Source of the DNA: a bacterium
GTDB taxonomy: Bacteria; Bacillota; Clostridia; Lachnospirales; Lachnospiraceae
Direction of reading: 5' to 3'
Length of the DNA: 64,000 nucleotides
NCBI GenBank assembly: GCA_023663725.1
Contig: JAMPGX010000011.1
Span: 1 to 64,000 of the forward strand
Part shown: in pieces, positions 7,024-19,553 of the stretch
How the letters are laid out: each line of letters begins with the position of its first letter
Numbering within the stretch: the stretch's first letter is position 1
Translations under genes and position numbers: made by a program
The notes under the pieces: generated by a model
The model's database searches: none
Told to the model about the DNA's origin: nothing
What the model saw: only the letters and a program-made list of their open reading frames with translations

Positions 7024-7401
7024 GTGGAGATCATTATCAGCAGCAACACCAGCAAACCGATCTATGAGCAGATCACTTCTCAGGTAAAAGCCATGATCAT
7101 GAGCGGCGAACTACAGACCGGCGACCCCATCCCCTCTATGCGGGCGCTGGCAAAGTCCATTCATGTGAGCGTCATCACCGTCCAGAAAGCCTACGAGGAT
7201 CTACAGAGGGACGGCTTTATCGAGACGACTGTCGGACGCGGCAGCTTTGTGTCGGCGCAGAACAAAGACTTTTATCAGGAGGAGCAGCAGCGGCAGGCGG
7301 AGGAGCATCTGCAGCAGGCCGCGGACATCGGCCGGACCAGCGGGATATCCCTGGGTAAGCTGGTGGAGCTGCTAACCTTGTTCTATCAGGAGTCCAGCTA
7401 A
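7024..7401 (+). CDS. GntR-family repressor, YtrA type
   Basis: 125 residues starting at GTG 7024 (AAAGGAG at the right distance). The N-terminal winged helix is typical (KPIYEQITSQVKAMIMSGEL, then GDPIPSMRALAKSIHVSVIT), with a short C-terminal tail of about 50 residues as in the YtrA subfamily, which lacks a large ligand domain. It lies in front of an ABC exporter and behind a consensus promoter with a dyad, so it probably represses its own operon and is released by a cell-envelope-acting compound. Signal unknown. Confidence 0.9.
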   Translation: MEIIISSNTSKPIYEQITSQVKAMIMSGELQTGDPIPSMRALAKSIHVSVITVQKAYEDLQRDGFIETTVGRGSFVSAQNKDFYQEEQQRQAEEHLQQAADIGRTSGISLGKLVELLTLFYQESS

Positions 7402-7411
7402 GAAATATCAA

Positions 7412-7540
7412 GCCATCGCGCAGCGCGGTAAAGTCGCGAAGACGCACGAGAGCAAATTTCATGAGATTACTTACGAATGAAATTTGTCTCTCCCAGGTGT
7501 GCGCCGAAGGGACTTTACCCTTCAGAGCCATCGCGCAGCG
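7412..7540. repeat. Palindromic element flanked by 14-bp direct repeats
   Basis: GCCATCGCGCAGCG occurs at 7412-7425 and again at 7527-7540. Between them lies an imperfect palindrome: GGTAAAGTC (7427-7435) pairs with GACTTTACC (7511-7519), and GAGAGCAAATTTCAT (7448-7462) with ATGAAATTTGTCTC (7477-7490). The arrangement resembles a MITE-type insertion with target duplication, or a REP-like structure. It lies between gntR and the ATPase gene, where it may also change relative expression in the operon. Confidence 0.65.
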
Positions 7541-7561
7541 ATTTAATTAGGAGGAATCGTC

Positions 7562-8422
7562 ATGAACAATATATTGGAGATAGACAATCTGACCAAACAA
7601 TACGCCGGTTTTACGCTGGATCACGTCTCTTTTTCCATTCCCAGCGGCACGATCATGGGACTGATCGGCGAAAACGGCGCCGGCAAGACCACGACGATCA
7701 GCGCGGTTCTTGACCTGATCCGCAAGGACGAGGGAACCGTCCGCTTCTGGGGGCAGGAACTGTCCTCCTCCCGACAACTCAAGGAGGATATCGGCGTTGT
7801 GTTTGACGGCATCAATTTCTATGAGACCCTGACGCCCGCCAAGGTGGGGAAGATATCAGGGGCCGCCTACAGACAGTGGGACAGCTCCCTGTACCGGGAC
7901 TATCTGAACCGTTTTCAGCTTCCGACGGACAAGGAGATCAAGGCCATGTCCAAGGGCATGAAGATGAAACTGTGTATTGCCGTCGCCCTCTCCCACAGGC
8001 CCAAACTGCTGATCTTAGACGAGGCCACCGGCGGCCTGGATCCGGTGATGCGGGATGACATTCTCGATGTTTTTCTGGAGTTTGTGCAGGAGGAAGAGCA
8101 TTCGATCCTCATGTCCTCCCATATCACCAGCGATCTGGAAAAGATCGCCGACTACATCACCTTTATCCACAAGGGCAAGGTTCTCTTCTGTAAGACAAAG
8201 GACGATCTGCGCTACCATTACGGAATCATCCGCTGCGGCGCCGCCGTTTTTGACCGGATCGACAAGGAGGAGATTCTGGCCTTTCGCAAGGAAGACTATC
8301 AGTGGAATGTGCTGGTGGCCGACAGGGAAAGAGCCAGCAGAAAATATAAGGATGCAGTAGTGGACAACGCTACCATCGACGATATCATGCTGCTGTATGT
8401 GAAAGGAGAACAGACCAGATGA
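7562..8422 (+). CDS. ABC exporter ATPase, YtrB-like
   Basis: 286 residues, ribosome site TTAGGAGGAA. It has Walker A GENGAGKTT, a degenerate signature region (SKGMKMKLCIAVAL in place of LSGGQ), Walker B KLLILDEATGGLDP and H-loop SSHIT. The C-terminal about 80 residues form a small extra domain common to this exporter group. It overlaps the permease gene by 4 bases (ATGA). With the permease and GntR regulator it forms a module typical of antimicrobial or envelope-stress exporters. Substrate unknown. Confidence 0.9.
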   Translation: MNNILEIDNLTKQYAGFTLDHVSFSIPSGTIMGLIGENGAGKTTTISAVLDLIRKDEGTVRFWGQELSSSRQLKEDIGVVFDGINFYETLTPAKVGKISGAAYRQWDSSLYRDYLNRFQLPTDKEIKAMSKGMKMKLCIAVALSHRPKLLILDEATGGLDPVMRDDILDVFLEFVQEEEHSILMSSHITSDLEKIADYITFIHKGKVLFCKTKDDLRYHYGIIRCGAAVFDRIDKEEILAFRKEDYQWNVLVADRERASRKYKDAVVDNATIDDIMLLYVKGEQTR

Positions 8423-9066
8423 AAAGTCTTATTTTAAAAGATCTATATAATATCGGACACAATGTGAAGTCCATGCTGTTTGTCCTCGTGATACTGGCCA
8501 TAGCCTTTTTTCCTACCTCCGGCGTAGTGGGATATACTGTTATGTGTGCGGTTCTGTGCAGCATGTGGATCATAACTACATTTTCCTTCGACGACATCTC
8601 CAAGTGGACACGGTATGCCATGGTGATGCCCATTTCCAGAAAAGAACTGGTGGGAGCGAAGTTTATCGTGTTGGCAGTCTTTGGCGCCGTCGGCAGTCTG
8701 ATCGGAACAGCAGGCAGTCTGATCGGGGAATTGCTCAGGGGCGCACATACCCTGACTCCTGCAGGAATCCGTGAGCAGTTGTTCCTGACTTTGATAGCAT
8801 GGGAAATATCCTTGATCTTCGGCGCCCTGTCGATCCCCCTTGTGTTCAAATTCGGTGTGGAAAAAAGCCGACTACTGCTGTTTGTGACTTACCTCGTTCC
8901 GTCGGCAATCTGCTTTGGAATATATCGGCTGCTGCTTTTGCTGGGGGATGAATTGGCCTCCAGGCTGTTATCCGTTCTGCTATATTGCTCTCCCGTTATC
9001 GCTCTGCTCTGGTGCTATGGGATGTACCGGATCAGCTACCGGATCTTCGCGCGGCGGGAGCTGTGA
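8419..9066 (+). CDS. ABC-2 type permease
   Basis: 215 residues with about six hydrophobic segments (for example SMLFVLVILAIAFF and LFVTYLVPSAICFGIY). The soluble stretch between the second and third spans (SKWTRYAMVMPISRKELVGA) is the usual coupling region of ABC-2 exporters. It is translationally coupled to the ATPase and should form a homodimeric membrane part with it. Its 3' end overlaps the convergent gene by 35 bases. Confidence 0.85.
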   Translation: MKSLILKDLYNIGHNVKSMLFVLVILAIAFFPTSGVVGYTVMCAVLCSMWIITTFSFDDISKWTRYAMVMPISRKELVGAKFIVLAVFGAVGSLIGTAGSLIGELLRGAHTLTPAGIREQLFLTLIAWEISLIFGALSIPLVFKFGVEKSRLLLFVTYLVPSAICFGIYRLLLLLGDELASRLLSVLLYCSPVIALLWCYGMYRISYRIFARREL

Positions 9067-9808
9067 CCTTCTCCGGCGGTGCGCCCCAGGGCCGTTCCCC
9101 GCAGCGTCTCCTGACCAGGATAAAGGGAGTACACTGGCGGCTCTGGCCCGCGGGGTTGTCAGCGATCAAGCGAAGGAGCGCCGAGTCAGGCCGGTTTATC
9201 AGGGGCAGACTCTTCCCCAGCAGCTCGGTTCCCAGGTCATTGGCGTCCACGATCACCATGGCAACGCCTGTCTTTTGCCAGACCTCGTCACAGACCCTGT
9301 CCGGCTGGCTGGGAATGCGGATGCCGATATGGGCATACTCGGAGATGTCCTCCCCATAAAAACCGTCCAGCCCCCGTATCTCCTCGCCCAGCATGTCATA
9401 AAATGTGCCGTGGACTCCCCGCAGCCCGTCAAGACCCGCGCACACCGCTGCCCACAGGACTTTTGCCAGACCGCAGTGATTGATGGCAAACTGCATCTTT
9501 CTGGGCAGTCCCATGCCCGGCCCCGCAGGGGTCTGGCGGACAAAGCGGCACAGGATCCTGGCCCACAGGCCGGGCCTGACCTCCTCCTCCGTGACGATCC
9601 TCCCCTGACACAGAGCGATGACCTTCTCGCTGCAAAACAGGATGTCCCCCGACTCATATATGGGGAGCACATATCTTTCGATCAGATCGATATAGCTCTC
9701 GCCTATCTGCACAAAATGGGTTTTTATAGCATGGCGGGCGTAAACTGCGCCGTCTGCATATATGGCGACTTCTTTTCCTTCATTCGCGTAAAAATCTGTA
9801 AATTCCAT
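9032..9808 (-). CDS. F420-ligase-domain protein (CofE/FbiB-like)
   Basis: 258 residues from ATG 9808 (AAAGGAG upstream; an ATG at 9841 lacks a site). The fold segments IYESGDILFCSEKVIALCQG, GLPRKMQFAINHCG and TGVAMVIVDANDLG match the coenzyme F420-0:glutamate ligase domain, which joins glutamate to a phospholactyl or similar acceptor using GTP. Many Clostridia carry this domain without making F420, so the real substrate is unknown. The last about 35 residues are Arg/Pro/Ala-rich and overlap the convergent permease gene; they may be a drifted extension. Confidence 0.75.
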   Translation of the reverse strand: MEFTDFYANEGKEVAIYADGAVYARHAIKTHFVQIGESYIDLIERYVLPIYESGDILFCSEKVIALCQGRIVTEEEVRPGLWARILCRFVRQTPAGPGMGLPRKMQFAINHCGLAKVLWAAVCAGLDGLRGVHGTFYDMLGEEIRGLDGFYGEDISEYAHIGIRIPSQPDRVCDEVWQKTGVAMVIVDANDLGTELLGKSLPLINRPDSALLRLIADNPAGQSRQCTPFILVRRRCGERPWGAPPEKVTAPAARRSGS

Positions 9809-9920
9809 GGACGGATTCTCCTTTGAATTTTTCTCTACCATAGCAAAATTTCCTCTAAATCGCCTTTAAGATATCTTTCAGGCGCGGTTTTCACCCGTTA
9901 CCGTCCACAAGTTTTGATCA

Positions 9921-9953
9921 AAAAATGGAACCCTCGCCATGCAAGGATTCCAT
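9921..9953 (-). terminator. Rho-independent terminator
   Basis: Read on the minus strand, ATGGAA-t-CCT pairs with AGG-g-TTCCAT and is followed by TTTTTTG. It ends transcription of the large ankyrin gene. Confidence 0.8.
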
Positions 9954-9996
9954 CTCTTTATAAGGGCCTATATGTTCTTTTTACTGGATATTCTTC

Positions 9997-12069
9997 TTAT
10001 TGAATATCCGTCATCAACTCCAGCACCGTATCCTGCCCCTCTTCCACCGCTATCTGCGCAGGCGTCACGCCGTCGTTATTGGGCAGATTGTAATCGGCCC
10101 CTTTCTTGATCAGATACCGCGCCACTCCCGCATCGCCGGCCCGCAGCGCATAGTGCAGAGCCGTGTTGCCCTCGTTATCCACGATGCTGATATCGGCTCC
10201 GGCCTGCATCAGCGGCTTGATCACATCCTTAAAGCAGTAATTCTCCGCGTTATGCATCAGAGCGGTCATACCCCGATCGTCCCTGCGGTTCAAATCCACG
10301 CCTTTTTCCAGAAAAACAGGCAACAGATCTCTGGCGGCAGTGAGATCCAAAAGCTGCACCTGCATGAGAGGAGTTCTCCCGTTCTCCCCCGGAATATCCA
10401 GATGTTTCAACTCCTTCAACATCCTGGCCCGCACCGTGTTGGACAGTGCCTCGCCGCCCTTATCGTTGCGCACTGCGCAGTGGGCCGGCGTATTGCCCCT
10501 GGAATTTTTCAACGTGTCGTCCGCTCCGGCGTCCATCAGCAGCTTCACCGCGTCGGCATGTCCGTAGACACATGCCTCGTGCAGCGGCGTCATCCCCGGC
10601 TGGGCGGGAGCATCCTCCGACAGATTCACGTCCACACCCTTGGCGATCATCACGGCCAGCGCGCCTGTATGTCCGTTGCGGGCGGCCAGATGTACGGCGG
10701 CCTCGCCGTTTCGATCCAGCTCCTCCATGGACTCTCTGGAAAAAAGCTCCGCCGCGTCCCGGTAGTAATCCACATACTTTTTAGCCAATCCGGAATTGAT
10801 CCGATTTGACATCAGAATCCGGATCGGCGTCCGGCCATTTATCACTCCGGCGTTCATATCCACGCCCATGTCCATCAGTTTCCGGATAACGCCTGTGCCG
10901 TAGCCCACGCCCAGACATTCGTCCCGCAGACAGGAGACGCTGCCGCCAAAATGAATCGGCATGACAAAGTCCAGTCCGGCCTTCTGACATGCATCCAACA
11001 CCCGATATTTCGGGTCGGACTGGAGCGCATTGTGGAAAATGTCCGTGACGTAGCCCAGCTCGTCATCATCATCCACATCCACCCTGGAGATCAGTTTTTC
11101 CGTCAGATAGAGCGCCAGGCTCAGGCCGTCCAAATCGTCGGATGAGCTGCTGCAAAACGCGTTGCTGGTGATCCGGCTCAGATTGCGCATGTCCATGGGC
11201 TCCGTCTCCACCGGCTCCGCCCCGCAGTCCACAAGGGCAAGGCACAGTCCCTCGTTCTGCCAGTTGTGAGCGTGCTGGATAGGAGTCACGCCCTCCTTAT
11301 TCGCCATCTGCACCAGCTCCCTGCAGCGCCGCATCAACTGAAGGGCGGCGGTCATATGACCGTTTTTCATAGCCAGCATCAACAGAGAGTTGCCGTCCTC
11401 ATCCACATAATCGGTCTCAGCTCCCTTGTCCAGAAAGACCTCCGTCAGCGGCCAACTGTAATCGGAGCAGTAGGAGGAGGTCAGGAGACGCACCAGAGGC
11501 GTATAGCCCTCCTGGTCTTTCTGATTGATATCACAAGTCAGTAGACGGGCAATGGCCTCCCTCTGGAGCGCGGTCTTCTCCGTGCAGTTATTTGCCAACT
11601 CCTCAAACCGGGGATACGCCAGGAAATGATAGGCGTTCCGCCCCCGCTTGTCGGAGAGGGAGGCGTCCGCCCCATGCTCCAATAGCAGCTCCGTCATGGC
11701 CAGATTGCCCCGACAGCAGGCCAGCAAAAAGGGCGTGAGACCATAGCCCTTGTCGTCCGTGACATTCACGTCCCCGTCAGCGAGCCTCCCGTCATCGAAC
11801 ATGGCCTTAATCGCGTCATAAAAATTGTGCCATACCAGAAGGTGCAGCAGCGTGAGCCCGTAGCCGCCGTAGACCCCTGTGGGAGCCAGCACCGTCTCCC
11901 TGGGGCACTGGGCAAGGCAGCTCTGGATCTCCGCCACCGTATCCTCTGCAAAAATATCGTACCGATAGATACAATTCTCAAAATCATCCTCCCACCAGGG
12001 GATAAACTTACTCTGGTTCGTCTGAGTGGCGGATTCGGTCAACAGTTTAGACAGTTCTTGTACATCCAT
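9997..12069 (-). CDS. Large ankyrin-repeat protein
   Basis: 690 residues from ATG 12069 (AAAAGGAGATA upstream; the open frame continues further but only as a shadow of the divergent gene). After about 70 N-terminal residues the protein consists of ankyrin-type repeats, with the classic pattern clear in many (GLTPFLLACCRGNLAMTELL, GMTPLHEACVYGHADAVKLL, GNTALHYALRAGDAGVARYL). There is no signal peptide or membrane span, so it is a cytoplasmic scaffold for protein-protein contacts. Two other genes of the cluster face away from it. The partner is unknown. Confidence 0.85.
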   Translation of the reverse strand: MDVQELSKLLTESATQTNQSKFIPWWEDDFENCIYRYDIFAEDTVAEIQSCLAQCPRETVLAPTGVYGGYGLTLLHLLVWHNFYDAIKAMFDDGRLADGDVNVTDDKGYGLTPFLLACCRGNLAMTELLLEHGADASLSDKRGRNAYHFLAYPRFEELANNCTEKTALQREAIARLLTCDINQKDQEGYTPLVRLLTSSYCSDYSWPLTEVFLDKGAETDYVDEDGNSLLMLAMKNGHMTAALQLMRRCRELVQMANKEGVTPIQHAHNWQNEGLCLALVDCGAEPVETEPMDMRNLSRITSNAFCSSSSDDLDGLSLALYLTEKLISRVDVDDDDELGYVTDIFHNALQSDPKYRVLDACQKAGLDFVMPIHFGGSVSCLRDECLGVGYGTGVIRKLMDMGVDMNAGVINGRTPIRILMSNRINSGLAKKYVDYYRDAAELFSRESMEELDRNGEAAVHLAARNGHTGALAVMIAKGVDVNLSEDAPAQPGMTPLHEACVYGHADAVKLLMDAGADDTLKNSRGNTPAHCAVRNDKGGEALSNTVRARMLKELKHLDIPGENGRTPLMQVQLLDLTAARDLLPVFLEKGVDLNRRDDRGMTALMHNAENYCFKDVIKPLMQAGADISIVDNEGNTALHYALRAGDAGVARYLIKKGADYNLPNNDGVTPAQIAVEEGQDTVLELMTDIQ

Positions 12070-12214
12070 GGCAAATATCTCCTTTTCCAAGCACATAATC
12101 TTGTCAGACAAACAATGCCCGACACATATAACCATACGGATATCATACCACCGGAGCAATAAAAATGGTAGAGGAAAAATTCTTAAAATTATCCCCTCAT
12201 GGCAGACATATCCC

Positions 12215-12243
12215 TTGACTTGCACAACTTGGGGCGATAAAAT
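12215..12243 (+). promoter_or_regulatory. Promoter of the TPR/ankyrin gene pair
   Basis: TTGACT (12215-12220), 17-base spacer and TAAAAT (12238-12243), placed 40 bases before the chosen start codon of the TPR-like gene. Confidence 0.7.
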
Positions 12244-12283
12244 AAGAACAGCTAAAGCAATGGAAAAATCAGAGGTAAATCTT

Positions 12284-12769
12284 ATGGAAATGATGGGAAA
12301 AGGTCGGGAACGCGCCGGATGTCCGGAGACCGAGGGCGAATTGTACCGCGCGCTGGCGGTGGGAGATCTGCCTGCGGCATGGCTGACGGCCAGATCCTTT
12401 TTGGAACGGGCCAAGACAGAAAAGCTTTCTCATGCCACGGCGTTTAACTGCGCGCTCTGCCTGTATCGGCTGGAGGAATACGAGCAGGCTCTGGCACAGC
12501 TCCGGCAGGCGGAGCAGTCCCTGGGCAATCCTCCCGATTTCGACATGGGGGAGAGAAAGCTGTTTATGCAGGCTCTGACCGTCACAGGGACGGAGACCGC
12601 GCTGTTTCCCCTGGATCCGGACAGCGGAAAAAATCTTGCACGCTACGGGTTCCTGCGGGTAAAATGGCTTGCAGCCCTCTGTCTCCTGCGCCTTGGACGC
12701 CAACAGGAGGCGGAGGCAGGGATCCGTTTCCTGCGGCAATATCAGATAGAAATTAACACGAATACATAA
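12284..12769 (+). CDS. TPR-like helical protein
   Basis: 161 residues from ATG 12284 (AGAGG 8 bases upstream; ATG 12260 is an alternative). It consists of helical pairs with TPR spacing (AFNCALCLYRLEEYEQALAQ, and near the end KWLAALCLLRLGRQQEAEAG). It is soluble. It is followed 21 bases later by an ankyrin gene in the same direction, so the two are probably one operon of scaffold proteins. Function unknown. Confidence 0.7.
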   Translation: MEMMGKGRERAGCPETEGELYRALAVGDLPAAWLTARSFLERAKTEKLSHATAFNCALCLYRLEEYEQALAQLRQAEQSLGNPPDFDMGERKLFMQALTVTGTETALFPLDPDSGKNLARYGFLRVKWLAALCLLRLGRQQEAEAGIRFLRQYQIEINTNT

Positions 12770-12790
12770 ATAGAAAAGGTGGGAAAAACA

Positions 12791-13774
12791 ATGCAACTGG
12801 ACAACATGTTCTTACAGGCATGTAAAAACAACCAAAAAAGCGTGGCAATCACATTCTTAAAGCGGGGCGGCATCGACGTCAACAAGCGGGACGAATCGGG
12901 CAATACGCCGCTGATCTACGCCTGCATGAAAAATGCGCGGGATCTGGTAAAGCTGCTGCTGGACAACGACGCGGACGTCAGTCTGGGCAACCAGCAGGAT
13001 CGCATGCCCCTTCACTTCGCGGCGGAGACCGGCAATCCGGAGATCCTCTCCCTGTTGACCGCCGCGGGCGCGGACGTCAACTGCACCGATAAGAACGGCC
13101 AGACGCCGCTGATGCTCATGGCCCTGCGCGGCAAGACGGACGCGGCGCTGAAATTCCTCCAGAATTCCGACGTCGATTTCCATATCAAAGACAACGACAA
13201 CCATATGGCCATCGATTACGCCACCTCCTCCGGCCTGCGCGAACTGGTAAAAGCGCTGTCCCTGACAGAGGAAGAGCACACGGACGCCTCCGGCAATACC
13301 ACGCTCCATCACGCCTGCTGGAACGAACAGGGCGAAGTGGTGAAAGTCCTGCTGGAGAAGGACAAGGACAACGTAAACAAAGTCAACGACGACGGCGAGA
13401 CGCCGCTTATCCTGGCGGTAAGGCGGTCTAACCTCGTCATCACCCAGCTCCTCCTGGCTGCGGGCGCCCAGCCGGAGCTGGCCGACCTGGGCGGCGTCCT
13501 GCCCCTGCATATAGCCGCTGACAACGGAGATCTGTTTGTGGCCAAAGCCCTGATCGGGGCAGGCGCGGCGGTGGATGCCAAGACCACGGAGGGCCAGACG
13601 CCCCTTATCCTGGCGGCGAGAAGAGGCAAGAACGATTTTACAGCCATGCTCATAGAGGCTGGCGCGGATGTGAACGCGGTGGACAACGAACAGCACAGCG
13701 CGCTGTATTACGCGACGGAGGCGGGATATACGGAGATTGTGGAACAACTGCTGATAGCCGGTGCGGAGAACTAG
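12791..13774 (+). CDS. Ankyrin-repeat protein
   Basis: 327 residues from ATG 12791 (AAAGGTGG 8 bases upstream; GTG 12779 is the longer option). Almost the whole chain is ankyrin repeats of about 33 residues (for example GNTPLIYACMKNARDLVKLL, GQTPLILAARRGKNDFTAML). There is no signal peptide, hence cytoplasmic. Repeats are regular, so the gene is intact. It ends 9 bases before the convergent purF stop. Confidence 0.85.
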   Translation: MQLDNMFLQACKNNQKSVAITFLKRGGIDVNKRDESGNTPLIYACMKNARDLVKLLLDNDADVSLGNQQDRMPLHFAAETGNPEILSLLTAAGADVNCTDKNGQTPLMLMALRGKTDAALKFLQNSDVDFHIKDNDNHMAIDYATSSGLRELVKALSLTEEEHTDASGNTTLHHACWNEQGEVVKVLLEKDKDNVNKVNDDGETPLILAVRRSNLVITQLLLAAGAQPELADLGGVLPLHIAADNGDLFVAKALIGAGAAVDAKTTEGQTPLILAARRGKNDFTAMLIEAGADVNAVDNEQHSALYYATEAGYTEIVEQLLIAGAEN

Positions 13775-13782
13775 CAGGCTCG

Positions 13783-15207
13783 TCAGGAACCCCTTTTCTC
13801 CGACAGTTTCCTCTCAAACCGATCCTTGCGGGTGTCCGTGGGAACCGCTGTGGGATAACTTCCGTCAAAACAGGCGCTGCAATATCCGCAGCCGCCGGTC
13901 AGGGCAGGCAGCTCCTCCACCGGCAGATAGCCCAGGCTGTCCGCGCCGATGATCTGCGCCGTCTCGGTTACGCTGTGATGACAGGCGATCAGATGCTCCC
14001 GCGAGTCGATATCCGTGCCGTAATAGCAGGGGTGCAGAAAGGGCGGCGCGGATATCCGCATATGGATCTCGCTGGCTCCCGCCTCCCGCAGCAGCCCCAC
14101 GATACGCCCGCTGGTGGTTCCCCTGACGATGGAGTCGTCCACCAGCACCACTCTCTTCCCCCGAACGCTCTCCCCGATAGCGCTGAGCTTGATGCGCACC
14201 TGATCCAGGCGGGCGTTTTGCCCGGGGGAGATAAAGGTTCTGCCGATATACTTGTTCTTGATCAGGCCGATGCCATAGGGAATCCCCGACTCCATGGAAA
14301 ATCCCAGCGCGGCGTCCAGTCCGGAGTCCGGCACTCCCACCACCAGATCAGCCTGCGCGGGATGTCTGCGGGCGAGAATCCTTCCGGCCTCTATTCTCGC
14401 GCTGTGGACGGAGACTCCGTCTATCACCGAATCCGGCCTGGCAAAATAGATATATTCAAACACACAAAGTTTCTTAGGCTTTTTCTCACAGTGTTCCCGA
14501 CGCGATACAACGCCCTCCGGCCCAAACACCAATATTTCTCCCGGCTCCAGATCCCGCACGAACTCGGCTCCGACCGCCTGCAAAGCACAGCTCTCGGACG
14601 CCGCCACATACAGGCCATCCGGCGTCACGCCATAGCACAGGGGGCGAAACCCGTAGGGGTCTCTGGCGCAGATCAGCTTTCTGGCGGACATCAGCACCAG
14701 AGAATAAGCGCCCTCCAGACAGTTCATGGCGGCGCTCAGCGCATCCTCGATGGAGGGCGTCCGCAGGCGCTCCCTGGTGACGATATAGGCGATGGTCTCC
14801 GTGTCGCTGGTGGTATGAAAAATAGCTCCCGATAGCTCCAGGGTATTGCGCAAAGCGGCCGCATTGCTGAGGTTCCCATTGTGAGCCAGCGCCATCTTGC
14901 CTTTTTGATGATTGACCTCGATGGGCTGGCAGTTGTTGCGGTTATTGCCGCCCGTGGTGCCATAGCGGACATGTCCCACCGCCATGTTGCCATGGGGCAG
15001 CCTGGACAGAGTATCCGCGGAGAACACCTCGCTGACCAGTCCCAGATCTTTGTAGGAAGAAAACACCCCATCGTCGTTCACCACGATACCGCAGCTCTCC
15101 TGTCCCCGATGCTGTAGGGCATACAGCCCATAGTAGGCCATGCCCGCCACATCCGCAGGCCGGGGACTGATCACACCGAACACGCCGCACTCTTCATGTA
15201 TACTCAT
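13783..15207 (-). CDS. purF: Amidophosphoribosyltransferase
   Basis: 474 residues from ATG 15207 (GGAGGGATAACC upstream). Catalyses the first step of purine synthesis: glutamine plus PRPP to phosphoribosylamine. The N-terminal nucleophile Cys7 starts the mature domain (CGVFGV), after a very short propeptide. The glutaminase core has HRGQESCGI, VGHVRYGTTG and NGNLSN. The PRPP-binding loop is VVLVDDSIVRGTTS. Cys residues near the C-terminus (GGCGYCSAC) fit the iron-sulfur type found in Bacillus. It stands apart from other pur genes and lies downstream of pyrG on the same strand. Confidence 0.97.
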   Translation of the reverse strand: MSIHEECGVFGVISPRPADVAGMAYYGLYALQHRGQESCGIVVNDDGVFSSYKDLGLVSEVFSADTLSRLPHGNMAVGHVRYGTTGGNNRNNCQPIEVNHQKGKMALAHNGNLSNAAALRNTLELSGAIFHTTSDTETIAYIVTRERLRTPSIEDALSAAMNCLEGAYSLVLMSARKLICARDPYGFRPLCYGVTPDGLYVAASESCALQAVGAEFVRDLEPGEILVFGPEGVVSRREHCEKKPKKLCVFEYIYFARPDSVIDGVSVHSARIEAGRILARRHPAQADLVVGVPDSGLDAALGFSMESGIPYGIGLIKNKYIGRTFISPGQNARLDQVRIKLSAIGESVRGKRVVLVDDSIVRGTTSGRIVGLLREAGASEIHMRISAPPFLHPCYYGTDIDSREHLIACHHSVTETAQIIGADSLGYLPVEELPALTGGCGYCSACFDGSYPTAVPTDTRKDRFERKLSEKRGS

Positions 15208-15272
15208 GGTTATCCCTCCGCATATCACAAACTCAGCCTGTAATACAATATGTATGGCAATTGAAAGACCGC

Positions 15273-15310
15273 TTTTTGCCAGTACACAATGACACTCGCA
15301 AAACAACTGG
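15273..15310. repeat. Collapsed copy of the palindromic repeat family
   Basis: On the minus strand this reads TTGCGAGTGTCATTGTG joined directly to TACTGGCAAAAA, i.e. the two outer ends of the about 175-bp repeat with the middle missing. It lies in the purF leader between purF and pyrG. Confidence 0.6.
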
Positions 15311-15327
15311 ATTCCAAAACGCCTACC

Positions 15328-17157
<1,830 letters not shown>

Positions 17158-17275
17158 TGTTTTGCAATTGTTTTGATAATACCTTTCTTCATAAAAACGC
17201 GAGCCGTCCGGCACAATGTCCTTCTATGCCGGACAGCCCGCAATGCTCGATATGGATTTTTCGTCTAATCCAACA

Positions 17276-19375
<2,100 letters not shown>

Positions 19376-19416
19376 AATACTCCTCCTCTTTCCTCAGCGT
19401 CTCATTCATTTTCTGC

Positions 19417-19457
19417 AAAAAGAAAAGGCGTCCTTGAGTACATCACTCAAAGACGCC
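19417..19457 (-). terminator. Terminator/attenuator hairpin in the glnN leader
   Basis: On the minus strand GGCGTC-t-TTGAGT pairs with ACTCAA-g-GACGCC across a 5-base loop and is followed by TTTTCTTTTT. It lies downstream of the glnN promoter and 42 bases before the glnN start codon, so it must be read through for expression. It could alternatively only stop transcripts from the upstream ABC operon, but its place after a promoter argues for attenuation. Confidence 0.75.
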
Positions 19458-19472
19458 CTTGCCTTTCCTACT

Positions 19473-19505
19473 GTGCATTATGCACCTCATTGCGGGATTT
19501 GTCAA
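19473..19505 (-). promoter_or_regulatory. glnN promoter with palindrome over the -10 box
   Basis: On the minus strand TTGACA (19505-19500), 17-base spacer and CATAAT (19482-19477). The -10 box lies inside a perfect 13-base palindrome GTGCATTATGCAC (19473-19485), a possible repressor site. Confidence 0.75.
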
Positions 19506-19553
19506 GTCCTGTTTTCAAAAAGCGTGAAAAACAATCTTAGGAACGACCGTTCC

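Noticed and set aside
9253..9672. Long Arg/Ser-rich minus-strand frame
   Set aside because: Shadow of the F420-ligase-domain gene in a GC-rich region.
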